64,000 bases of DNA from Ectothiorhodospira shaposhnikovii. GTDB lineage: Bacteria; Pseudomonadota; Gammaproteobacteria; Ectothiorhodospirales; Ectothiorhodospiraceae. Positions 56,776 through 64,000 of this stretch are shown here, piece by piece. Where the stretch lies: contig NZ_NRSM01000017.1 of the NCBI RefSeq assembly GCF_016584105.1, forward strand, positions 1 to 64,000, read 5' to 3'. The notes below the pieces were generated by a model. The model was not told the origin of the DNA and made no database searches. It was given only the letters and a program-made list of their open reading frames with translations. Made by a program: the position numbers and the translations under genes. The first letter of the stretch is position 1, and each line of letters begins with the position of its first letter.

Positions 56776-56931
56776 GTCCAACTCAGTCTTTTCCGACAGG
56801 TCGGGCCCTGGGCGCGATGGCCGGTATGTCTGTTTTTCGTGCGAATGCCGGCCATCCTGTTAGACTCATGGGGATGAGTGCGCTGCGGGTGCTCCAGGCC
56901 GATAGTCACTAAATCCAAGGAATACTCAAAG

Positions 56932-57954
56932 ATGAGCAGAAGTTATGATGTGGCCGTCGTCGGTGCAACAGGTGCCGTGGGCGAGGCCATGCTGTCCCTC
57001 CTGGCGGAACGCAAGTTCCCGGTAGGCAATGTCCATGCCGTGGCCAGCAGCCGCTCCGCCGGCAGCCGGGTGGCCTTCGGTAACAAGCAGCTGGTGGTGG
57101 AAGACCTGGCCACCTTCGATTTCTCCAAGGTGCAGATCGGTCTGTTTTCACCCGGTGCTTCCGTCTCCAAGGAGTATGCGCCCAAGGCCGCGGCTGCCGG
57201 TTGCGTGGTGATCGACAACACCTCCCAGTTCCGTTACGACGACGACATCCCGCTGGTGGTGCCCGAGGTCAACCCCCATGCGGTGGCCGGTTACAAGAAC
57301 CGCGGCATCATCGCCAATCCCAACTGTTCCACCATCCAGATGCTGGTGGCCCTCAAGCCGCTGCACGATGCCGCAGGCATCGAACGCATCAACGTGGCCA
57401 CCTACCAGGCCGTGTCCGGTACCGGCAAGGAGGCCATCGAGGAACTGGCCACCCAGACCGCTCAGCTGCTCAACGGCAAGCCGGTGGAATGCAAGGTCTA
57501 TCCCAAGCAGATCGCCTTCAATGTCCTGCCGCACATCGACGTCTTCATGGACAACGGCTACACCAAGGAAGAAATGAAGATGGTCTGGGAGACCCGCAAG
57601 ATCATGGAGGATGACCGGATTCAGGTGAATCCCACCGCGGTGCGCGTGCCCGTGTTCTTCGGTCATTCCGAGGCCGTGCACATCGAGACCCGTGAGAAAC
57701 TGACTGCCGAGCAGGCCCGTGAACTGCTGTCCAGGGCGCCCGGCGTGGTGGTCATGGACGAGCGCCGTGATGGGGGCTATCCCACGGCGGTTACGGAAAG
57801 TGCCTCCCAGGATCCGGTGTTTGTCGGGCGTATCAGGGAAGACATCTCCCATCCCCGGGGACTGAACCTGTGGGTTGTCGCGGATAACGTTCGCAAGGGC
57901 GCGGCACTGAATAGTATTCAGATCGCAGAAGTTTTGATAAAAGACTTTTTATAA
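56932..57954 (+). CDS. asd: aspartate-semialdehyde dehydrogenase
   Basis: A 340-residue enzyme of the aspartate pathway for lysine, threonine, methionine and diaminopimelate. The N-terminal VAVVGATGAVGEAML binds NADP; the active-site Cys is in NPNCSTIQM near residue 130, and the catalytic His near 240-250 lies in VFFGHSEAVHIET. The ATG at 56932 has AAGGA upstream; longer upstream readings are unlikely. The leuCDB-asd order is common in gammaproteobacteria. Confidence 0.96.
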   Translation: MSRSYDVAVVGATGAVGEAMLSLLAERKFPVGNVHAVASSRSAGSRVAFGNKQLVVEDLATFDFSKVQIGLFSPGASVSKEYAPKAAAAGCVVIDNTSQFRYDDDIPLVVPEVNPHAVAGYKNRGIIANPNCSTIQMLVALKPLHDAAGIERINVATYQAVSGTGKEAIEELATQTAQLLNGKPVECKVYPKQIAFNVLPHIDVFMDNGYTKEEMKMVWETRKIMEDDRIQVNPTAVRVPVFFGHSEAVHIETREKLTAEQARELLSRAPGVVVMDERRDGGYPTAVTESASQDPVFVGRIREDISHPRGLNLWVVADNVRKGAALNSIQIAEVLIKDFL

Positions 57955-57982
57955 TCAAGGGTTTCGACCTGCTTCTGACGGC

Positions 57983-58010
57983 GGACAGGCGGTAGGATCA
58001 TCGCCTGTCC
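57983..58010 (+). terminator. hairpin after asd
   Basis: GGACAGGCG at 57983-57991 pairs perfectly with CGCCTGTCC at 58002-58010 around a 10-nt loop, between asd and fimV. No T-run follows. Confidence 0.5.
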
Positions 58011-58069
58011 AGTGGCTGAGACGGGGCAAGCAGGGGTTTGGTCGGGCCGTTTCAGAAAGGGGACATGCT

Positions 58070-60829
58070 GTGCGCAGACTGGCTTTGGGAACCGCCTTGT
58101 GGGCACTCATGACACCGGGTGCGACCATCGCGCTCGGCTTGGGGGACATCGAGACCCGTTCAGCGCTCAATCAGCCGCTACGGGCGGAAATTCAGCTTCT
58201 ATCCGTGCGTCCAGGAGAGATGGAAGACCTGGTGATCAGCCTGGCGCCTGAAGCCTTGTTCAGGCGTCTGGGCATAGAGCGTACCCATCTTCTGTCTGAT
58301 CTGCGGTTTGAACCTGTCACGACTTCCGATGGACGGCACGTCATCCGGGTTACGTCCCGTAATCCGATTCGAGAGCCATTTCTGAACTTTCTGATTGAAG
58401 CCAGTTGGCCCAGTGGGCGTCTGGTGCGTGAATATACGGTACTGCTCGATCCTCCCACCCTGTTTGAACGCGCACAGCCCCCGGTTACGGGCTTTGCCAC
58501 CGCCCCTGCGGATCGTGTGCCCATGCCTCCGACGACGCCCCGTCCTGATGGTACGGAAGCCCCCGTATCCTCGTATCGGGTAAGGGCGGGTGACACCATG
58601 TGGGGCGTCGGGACGCGGTTGCGTCCCGACGAAGGCATCACCGTGGAACAGATGATGATGGCTTTGCTGCGGGCCAATCCCGAAGCATTTGCCGATAACA
58701 ATATCAATAATCTGCTCAGCGGGAGCGTGCTCCGTGTTCCCGAGCGGGATGAAATTCTTGCTCTGGGTGCCGCGGAAGCCCGCCGTGAAGTGGCCACCCA
58801 GAACCGCCTGTGGCATGAATACCGGAGTCTTGCGGCGGACCAGCCTGCCAGACCCCAGGTGCCGGTCACGCCGGATGCTCCCCCGCCGCCGCCGCCGGTA
58901 TCCTTGCCTGATCCTGCGGTGCCTGACTCCGATGACGGGCGTCTGGAGATCGTGGCGCAGCCCGAAGCCGAACCTGGCGATGGGGCGGCCCGGCTTGAAC
59001 AGGATCTTGCCCTTTTGCGGGAGACCAGCGAAAGCCGGCGCCAGGAAACCCTCGAAATGCGAGAGCGTATCCGGGAACTGGAAGACCTGCTTGAACGCCA
59101 GAATCGTCTGCTGGCATTGAATAATGATCAGCTTGCGATGCTCCAGCAGCAACTGGCCGCCGCCCGGGCAGAGGATCCTGACAGGCTGCCCGAACCCATG
59201 CCTTCCCTGGCCCCGCCGAGCCCCGAGCTGGAGGCACTGCCTGCGGAATCGCCGCCCGAAGCGCCCGTGTCTCCTGCTGCTCCGGCCCCGTTGCCGCCTC
59301 CGGAACCTCCGGTCACTGCACCGGCCCCGCAACCTCAGGCGGGTGGATTCTTGTCCGAGCTGTTGCGCAGTCCCTCTTTGCTGATTGGCGGCGGGCTTGG
59401 CATTCTGTTGGTACTTGCCCTGGTTCTGCTGACGTTGCGTCGCCTCCGCGGCGGTGCGGCGGAGGATGCCCTGCCGGTAACGTCTGTTTCGGGCCCGGAA
59501 TCCATGGGACAGGAGGCCGGTTTCGGTGTATCCACGGCCAAGGCCGGAGTTGCCGTGGCCGGTGCCGCCGGCCTGGCTTCAGCCGGCGCGGGTGGCAGCG
59601 ACAGGGCGCCTGGTGTTGGCGGCCAGTCTCAGGATCATTCCTCAACGGCCATGATGGATACCGTTGAGACTCAGATACCGGATTTCTCCACGGTGTCCGG
59701 GACCGATGCCGAGCAGCCTGCCGAGGTGGGCAGCTGGGATGAGGTGGTGAATGACGACATCATTGCGGAAGCCGATGTCTATCTGGCCTACGGCCTCTAT
59801 CAGCAGGCGGAGGATCTGTTGAAGGGTGCGAGTGATCGTGCTCCGGAGCGTCCTGATTATCTGTTCAAACTGGCCGAAACCTACTTCGCCACTGCCAACC
59901 AGGCCGCTTTCGATCAAACTGCCGCCAGTATGTATCAGCAGAAAGGCGATCGGGATTCCGCGCTTTGGGATCGTGTCGTCGCCATGGGCCAGGAGCTGAG
60001 TCCGGAAAACAGCCTTTATGCCGGGTCTGCCGGTAAGGCCACAGCCCCTTCGAGAGAAGCTGAGGACAGCGATCTGATCCTGGATACCCAGGATCTGGAA
60101 ACCTCGCTGGGTGATGTGGATTTCGATCTTCGTGATGAGGATGCCCAGCCCCAGGACCTGTCTCCATTGGGTCGTGACGTTCACGTCCCTCTCCGGGAAA
60201 ACGCCGATGCGCCATCGCGATCCATCCGGGATCCCGATGCGGTTGATCTCGCGGATGATGTTTCATCCGAAGACAGGGACATGCAGGCCAAGGACGACGA
60301 AGACACGCTTCGCTTCGAGATTGGCGATCTGGAATTTGATCTGGATGAATTTGGGGCGTCTGAATCCAGACAGCCGAAATTGGCCGATGCGGAGCCTGAA
60401 CCCTCCGATGCCGGGCAGATGAAATCCGGTGCCCATGCAAGGGATGAGGAGGCGGTCCCGCCATCTGCCGCCATGGATGACGAGGCAACCTGGGAGATGG
60501 ATCTCAAGGGGCTGCACCTGTCGGATGACGATGAAACCGTGGCCATCTCCCAATCCCCCGGCAAACTGGACGACGATGCCGATGACACCATGCGCCTGCT
60601 TGAGGACTCCTTCACGGAAGAGGATCTGAGAAGTCTTGAGGACGATACCGAAAGTCTTGAAGATCCCTTTGGCCTGGGGGATGAGATCAGTACCAAGCTG
60701 GATTTGGCGCGGGCCTACATCGACATGGGAGACAATGAAGGTGCCAGGGCCACTCTTGAAGAGGTGATGTCGGAAGGGGATGCACAGCAGAAACAGGAGG
60801 CCCAGGAGCTCTTGAATCAGATTGCCTGA
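58070..60829 (+). CDS. fimV: FimV/HubP-family polar protein
   Basis: A 919-residue protein. A signal peptide is followed by the FimV N-terminal domain (GLGDIETRSALNQPLRAEI to about residue 135), a LysM peptidoglycan-binding motif (YRVRAGDTMWGVGTRL to about 230), a coiled coil (about 300-360), a Pro-rich linker, one transmembrane helix (about 433-455) and a highly acidic cytoplasmic part ending in the FimV C-terminal TPR domain (KLDLARAYIDMGDNEGARATLEEV). It organises the cell pole and type IV pili. GTG start at 58070 with AGGGGA seven bases upstream. The position next to asd and truA is the standard one. Confidence 0.95.
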   Translation: MRRLALGTALWALMTPGATIALGLGDIETRSALNQPLRAEIQLLSVRPGEMEDLVISLAPEALFRRLGIERTHLLSDLRFEPVTTSDGRHVIRVTSRNPIREPFLNFLIEASWPSGRLVREYTVLLDPPTLFERAQPPVTGFATAPADRVPMPPTTPRPDGTEAPVSSYRVRAGDTMWGVGTRLRPDEGITVEQMMMALLRANPEAFADNNINNLLSGSVLRVPERDEILALGAAEARREVATQNRLWHEYRSLAADQPARPQVPVTPDAPPPPPPVSLPDPAVPDSDDGRLEIVAQPEAEPGDGAARLEQDLALLRETSESRRQETLEMRERIRELEDLLERQNRLLALNNDQLAMLQQQLAAARAEDPDRLPEPMPSLAPPSPELEALPAESPPEAPVSPAAPAPLPPPEPPVTAPAPQPQAGGFLSELLRSPSLLIGGGLGILLVLALVLLTLRRLRGGAAEDALPVTSVSGPESMGQEAGFGVSTAKAGVAVAGAAGLASAGAGGSDRAPGVGGQSQDHSSTAMMDTVETQIPDFSTVSGTDAEQPAEVGSWDEVVNDDIIAEADVYLAYGLYQQAEDLLKGASDRAPERPDYLFKLAETYFATANQAAFDQTAASMYQQKGDRDSALWDRVVAMGQELSPENSLYAGSAGKATAPSREAEDSDLILDTQDLETSLGDVDFDLRDEDAQPQDLSPLGRDVHVPLRENADAPSRSIRDPDAVDLADDVSSEDRDMQAKDDEDTLRFEIGDLEFDLDEFGASESRQPKLADAEPEPSDAGQMKSGAHARDEEAVPPSAAMDDEATWEMDLKGLHLSDDDETVAISQSPGKLDDDADDTMRLLEDSFTEEDLRSLEDDTESLEDPFGLGDEISTKLDLARAYIDMGDNEGARATLEEVMSEGDAQQKQEAQELLNQIA

Positions 60830-60863
60830 GGATTGTCGTTGGACGGGGAAGGGGCCTTGAACC

Positions 60864-61547
60864 ATGCATCCGGCCCTTAAGATCCTCGGTGTCATTCTGT
60901 TCATCCTGTGTGTGGCCCAGGCAGGCTGGATTGTCCTGGGCGTGGGAGGAGGGCTGGCCGTGGCAGCATTGGCTGCCACGGGCCCCGCGGGCGTCAGTCA
61001 GTTCTGGAACATGTCCCGCAGGCTGAAATGGTTCTTCCTCTCCATCATCCTGGTGTTTGGCTGGTTTACCCCGGGCGCGCCCCTGCTGGACTGGGCCGGG
61101 AGCTGGTCTCCGGCCCGGGAAGGTCTGATGATGGGCCTGCAACGCACCCTTGTGCTGGTGCTGGCTGTTGCCGCCGTGGTGTGGCTGCTTCAGGCCACTT
61201 CCCGGGAATCCCTGGTCAGGGGTCTTTTGTGGCTCACCCGTCCACTGGCCCCTCTGGGTCTGCCCCGGGAACGGTTTGCCGTGCGGCTGGTGCTGACACT
61301 GGAAGCATTGCCCCAGGTCCGCATCCTGGCCGCGGCAGGTCGTCCCGGGTTCTTGCCGGAGGGCCGCATGGCCCGGCTTCGGGGACTGGGGCATCGTGCC
61401 ACCGGCCTGTTTCGGGAGGTTCTGGAGCAGGCGGAGAAGGCTCCGCTGGAGCCCATTCGGCTGGATCCGTTGCCACCTCCGGGGCTGCTTCAGTGGCTGG
61501 TGCTGTGTTTGATCCTCCTGCCCTTGATCCTGGCCGCCCTGCACTGA
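60864..61547 (+). CDS. CbiQ/EcfT-like membrane protein
   Basis: A 227-residue membrane protein with four or five helices. The region LQRTLVLVLAVAAVVWLLQATSRESLVRGLLWLTRPLAPLGL resembles the T component of energy-coupling-factor transporters, including the two charged helices that follow. No ATP-binding A component adjoins it, so it may serve an unlinked ABC module or have another role. It lies between fimV and truA. Confidence 0.65.
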   Translation: MHPALKILGVILFILCVAQAGWIVLGVGGGLAVAALAATGPAGVSQFWNMSRRLKWFFLSIILVFGWFTPGAPLLDWAGSWSPAREGLMMGLQRTLVLVLAVAAVVWLLQATSRESLVRGLLWLTRPLAPLGLPRERFAVRLVLTLEALPQVRILAAAGRPGFLPEGRMARLRGLGHRATGLFREVLEQAEKAPLEPIRLDPLPPPGLLQWLVLCLILLPLILAALH

Positions 61548-61596
61548 TCCCGGGAGCTGGTATCATCCCGCCTCCCATTCATGCCCCTCGAATCCC

Positions 61597-62403
61597 ATGA
61601 ACGACACCCCGCGCCGGCTGGCGATCGGACTTGAATATGATGGCTCCGGATTCCGGGGCTGGCAGCAGCAGAAGGACGGCCGCACCATTCAGCCCCTGGT
61701 GGAACGGGCGCTGGCCAAGGTGGCGGATCATCCCGTGCAGGTGACCTGTGCCGGCCGAACCGATGCCGGGGTGCATGCCACCTGTCAGATCGTGCATTTT
61801 GATACCACCGCCGAACGCCCGCCCCATGCCTGGCTGCTGGGCGGCAACAGCAACCTCACGCCGGAGATCAGTCTGCAATGGGTCAGGCCCGTGGCGCCGG
61901 ATTTCCACGCCCGGTTCTCCGCCCGCTGGCGCCGCTATCGCTACGTCTTTCTGAACCGGCTGGCCCGCCCCGCCATCCTGCGCGGGCGGGTGACCTGGTA
62001 TCACCGGCCTCTGGCGGCGGAGCCCATGCACGAGGCCGCCCAGCATCTGCTGGGCGAACATGACTTCAGCAGTTTCCGTGCCCTGGGCTGTCAGGCCCGT
62101 CATCCCATCCGGGAGGTGCAGTCAGTCTCGGTGACCCGCGATGGGGATTTCATCTATCTGGACATTCGGGCCAATGCCTTTTTGCATCACATGGTGCGCA
62201 ATATCGCCGGGGCGCTCATGTGCGTGGGTCGGGGCGAGCGGCCCAGTGAGTGGCTGGCGGAACTGCGGGAAGCCCGGGATCGCAGCCAGGGGGGGGTGAC
62301 GGCGCCGCCGGATGGTCTGTATCTGGTTCAGGTGGGTTATGACGAGCAGTTTGACCTGCATCCCCAGGCGGTTATTCCCCGTTACGGCTTCGTCCAGCCG
62401 TGA
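61597..62403 (+). CDS. truA: tRNA pseudouridine(38-40) synthase TruA
   Basis: A 268-residue enzyme that forms pseudouridine at positions 38-40 of the anticodon stem. The catalytic Asp is in CAGRTDAGVHATCQIVHFD (residue about 55). FHARFSARWRRYRYV and FLHHMVRNIAGALM are further family motifs. It is the last core gene before the nif promoter region. Confidence 0.96.
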   Translation: MNDTPRRLAIGLEYDGSGFRGWQQQKDGRTIQPLVERALAKVADHPVQVTCAGRTDAGVHATCQIVHFDTTAERPPHAWLLGGNSNLTPEISLQWVRPVAPDFHARFSARWRRYRYVFLNRLARPAILRGRVTWYHRPLAAEPMHEAAQHLLGEHDFSSFRALGCQARHPIREVQSVSVTRDGDFIYLDIRANAFLHHMVRNIAGALMCVGRGERPSEWLAELREARDRSQGGVTAPPDGLYLVQVGYDEQFDLHPQAVIPRYGFVQP

Positions 62404-62436
62404 ACGTCAAGGAGTCCAGGTCTGTCCACGGACACT

Positions 62437-62475
62437 CCCGTCTCCCCTTGGGGGGACGGGGCTGGGATGCGGGTG
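62437..62475. repeat. REP-like GC hairpin, copy 2
   Basis: CCCGTC and CCCC pair with GGGG and GACGGG around TTG, followed by GGGGCTGGGATGCGGGTGAG. It is related to the element at 55579, sharing the hairpin layout and GGGGCTGGG(G/A)TG tail. It probably ends truA transcription. Confidence 0.55.
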
Positions 62476-62478
62476 AGC

Positions 62479-62494
62479 TGTGACTTTCCCGACA
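62479..62494 (+). promoter_or_regulatory. NifA upstream activator site 1
   Basis: TGT at 62479, ten bases and ACA at 62492-62494: an exact match to the NifA consensus TGT-N10-ACA. It lies about 100 bases before the sigma-54 promoter of nifB. Confidence 0.75.
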
Positions 62495-62500
62495 TTCCCC

Positions 62501-62516
62501 TGTGGCAAGCCCCACA
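62501..62516 (+). promoter_or_regulatory. NifA upstream activator site 2
   Basis: TGT at 62501, ten bases and ACA at 62514-62516. The two NifA sites are 22 bases apart, two helical turns, which puts them on the same face of the DNA. The AT-rich stretch 62530-62570 between them and the promoter would suit IHF bending. Confidence 0.75.
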
Positions 62517-62578
62517 TTCTCCCTGGGCGCTCTTTTTAAAATCCATTAAAAACAATTAAATAGTGCCAGCTTAAAGCC

Positions 62579-62594
62579 AGGCACAGGTCTTGCA
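62579..62594 (+). promoter_or_regulatory. sigma-54 promoter of nifB
   Basis: AGGCACAGGTCTTGCA has GG (62580-62581) and GC (62592-62593) separated by ten bases, as required for -24/-12 promoters. It lies about 55 bases upstream of nifB. Confidence 0.8.
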
Positions 62595-62650
62595 TTCTCC
62601 CTGGAAAACCAAGTTAATCCCGCTGCGGCGGGCACCCCGGGAGGATTGTG

Positions 62651-64000
62651 ATGGACCCAAAGCCTGACAGAATCATTGAAATTCCCGTCACCGTCCAGGG
62701 CGGGTGTTCCAGTTCCAACTCCAGTCCCAGCGCCGGTTGCGGCAGCACCCGGAAGCCCGGTCTGCCCGCCCACATCCAGGCCAAGATCCAGGATCATCCC
62801 TGCTACTCGGAAGAGGCTCACCACCACTTTGCCCGCATGCACCTGGCAGTGGCCCCGGCCTGCAACATCCAGTGCCATTACTGCAACCGCAAGTACGACT
62901 GCTCCAACGAGTCCCGTCCCGGCGTGGTGTCCGAAGTGCTCAAGCCCGCTCAGGCCATCCACAAGGCCCTCACCGTCGCGGCTTCCATCCCCGAGATGAC
63001 CGTGGTGGGCATCGCCGGACCCGGTGACGCCCTGGCCAATCCCACCCGAACCTTTGCCACCTTCCGGGGCATCCGGGAGCAGGACCCCGGCATCAAGCTC
63101 TGTCTGTCCACCAACGGCCTGGCACTGCCCAGGCACGTGGATGAACTGGTGGCGCTGGGCGTGGACCACGTCACCATCACCATCAACAGCATCGACCCGG
63201 AGATCGGCGCCCGCATCCATCCCTGGGTGTTGTGGGAGCGCCGCCGGGTGTTCGGTCGGGAAGGTGCGCAGATTCTGATCAGCCAGCAACAAAAAGGCCT
63301 GGAGATGTTGGTAGAGCGAGGCGTTCTGGTGAAGGTGAACTCGGTCATGATCCCGGGCATCAACGATCGCCATCTCAAGGAAGTCTCCCGCATGGTCAAG
63401 GAAAAGGGCGCCTTCCTGCATAACGTGATGCCCCTGATTTCCGACCCGGCCCACGGCACCTATTTTGGTCTCAATGGCCAGCGCGGTCCCACGGAGGCGG
63501 AGCTGTCCGCCCTGCGGGACGAATGCGAGGGCGACATGAACATGATGCGCCATTGCCGCCAGTGTCGTGCCGACGCGGTGGGCATGCTGGGCGAGGATCG
63601 GGGCGAGGAATTCAGCCTGGAGCGCATCGATCAGGCAGCGCTGGATTACGAAGTGGTTCGTGAACGCCGGGATCAGGTTCAGGCGGCGATCAGGGAACGC
63701 ATGGCGGCGCGCAAGCGCCAGGGAGGCAACGTGACTGCAATACCATCGACAAGGCCTGCCGCGCAAAAGGCAGCAGCCCGCCCGGTTCTGATGGCGGTGG
63801 CCACCAAGGGCGGTGGTCTGGTCAATCAGCATTTCGGGTATGCCAGGGAATTTCTGATCTACAAGGCCACACCGGAAGGGGTCCGGTTCGAGGGGCATCG
63901 CCGGGCGGATCTTTACTGCTCCGGACCGGATGCCTGCAATGACCGGGCCCAGGTGCTGGCCAGCACGGTGCGGGCCCTGGAGGACTGCGAAGTGCTGCTC
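62651..64000 (+). CDS. nifB: nitrogenase cofactor biosynthesis protein NifB (3' end off window)
   Basis: The first 450 codons are in view and the frame stays open to the edge. NifB builds the NifB-co (8Fe-9S-C) precursor of FeMo-co from two [4Fe-4S] clusters. The radical SAM motif CNIQCHYCNRKYDC is near residue 75, preceded by a Cys/Ser-rich N-terminus. The HCRQCRADAVG-type region near 300 carries further cluster ligands. The NifX/NafY-like C-terminal domain begins around residue 378 (RPVLMAVATKGGGLVNQHFGY) and is cut by the window. GGAGGAT lies before the ATG. Confidence 0.96.
   Translation, partial: MDPKPDRIIEIPVTVQGGCSSSNSSPSAGCGSTRKPGLPAHIQAKIQDHPCYSEEAHHHFARMHLAVAPACNIQCHYCNRKYDCSNESRPGVVSEVLKPAQAIHKALTVAASIPEMTVVGIAGPGDALANPTRTFATFRGIREQDPGIKLCLSTNGLALPRHVDELVALGVDHVTITINSIDPEIGARIHPWVLWERRRVFGREGAQILISQQQKGLEMLVERGVLVKVNSVMIPGINDRHLKEVSRMVKEKGAFLHNVMPLISDPAHGTYFGLNGQRGPTEAELSALRDECEGDMNMMRHCRQCRADAVGMLGEDRGEEFSLERIDQAALDYEVVRERRDQVQAAIRERMAARKRQGGNVTAIPSTRPAAQKAAARPVLMAVATKGGGLVNQHFGYAREFLIYKATPEGVRFEGHRRADLYCSGPDACNDRAQVLASTVRALEDCEVLL

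Overview
The window is chromosomal DNA from a GC-rich gammaproteobacterium. The housekeeping gene order is gammaproteobacterial: iscRSUA-hscBA-fdx-iscX, ndk-rlmN-pilF-rodZ-hisS-yfgM-bamB-der, sdhCDAB-sdhE, fimV-truA and leuCDB-asd. The presence of nifB behind NifA and sigma-54 sites points to a nitrogen fixer, perhaps of the Ectothiorhodospiraceae/Chromatiales type. That placement is inferred from gene content and protein style only. Layout: (1) Positions 1-4914 hold the end of an integron gene-cassette array. Five attC-like sites are visible (about 275-333, 1704-1790, 2627-2697, 3911-3976, 4205-4277 and a terminal one at 4841-4914, counting the first as belonging to an off-window cassette). 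For each cassette seen whole, the core-site bases at its start are complementary to the R'' box of the attC at its own end, which is the signature of a circularisable cassette. Cargo is AT-richer than the chromosome: a membrane protein/nucleotidyltransferase/130-aa trio, an unknown 251-aa protein, an AlbA_2 (Schlafen-type) protein, a gene-less cassette built around nested inverted repeats, and a reversed ParD-like/RelE toxin-antitoxin pair. No integrase is in view. (2) Positions 4934-8470 are a graveyard: the 3' end (domains V-VI) of a group II intron, a nonsense-interrupted delta-60-repeat beta-propeller gene, a TnpB gene whose C-terminal third is replaced by unrelated sequence, and an intact VapBC pair. 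(3) Positions 8473-24858 are core genes: suhB, trmJ, cysE, the isc operon with an IscR-type site over its promoter, and the ndk-to-der series, which here lacks ispG. (4) Positions 24872-36934 carry a 51-aa membrane protein, ygfZ, zapG, ygfX, a NifU C-terminal-domain protein, sdhE/sdhBADC with an SdhAF4-type assembly factor, psd, prmB, hemN and aroC, followed by an MFS transporter. (5) Positions 38281-52143 look like an accessory block: a partial Mrp-like antiporter operon, an RND pump flanked by two membrane-fusion proteins, patatin plus GntP permease, and an Abhydrolase_9-type membrane protein. (6) Positions 52371-57954 hold a LysR regulator divergent from leuC, leuD, leuB and asd. (7) Positions 58070-64000 hold fimV, a CbiQ-like protein, truA and the start of a nif region with nifB running off the right edge. 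Functionally the core parts cover Fe-S cluster assembly (isc, NifU-like, ygfZ), succinate dehydrogenase maturation (ygfX, sdhE, SdhAF4) and leucine synthesis. Every Fe-S consumer here (SdhB, LeuC/D, RlmN, HemN, NifB) depends on the isc system encoded nearby.
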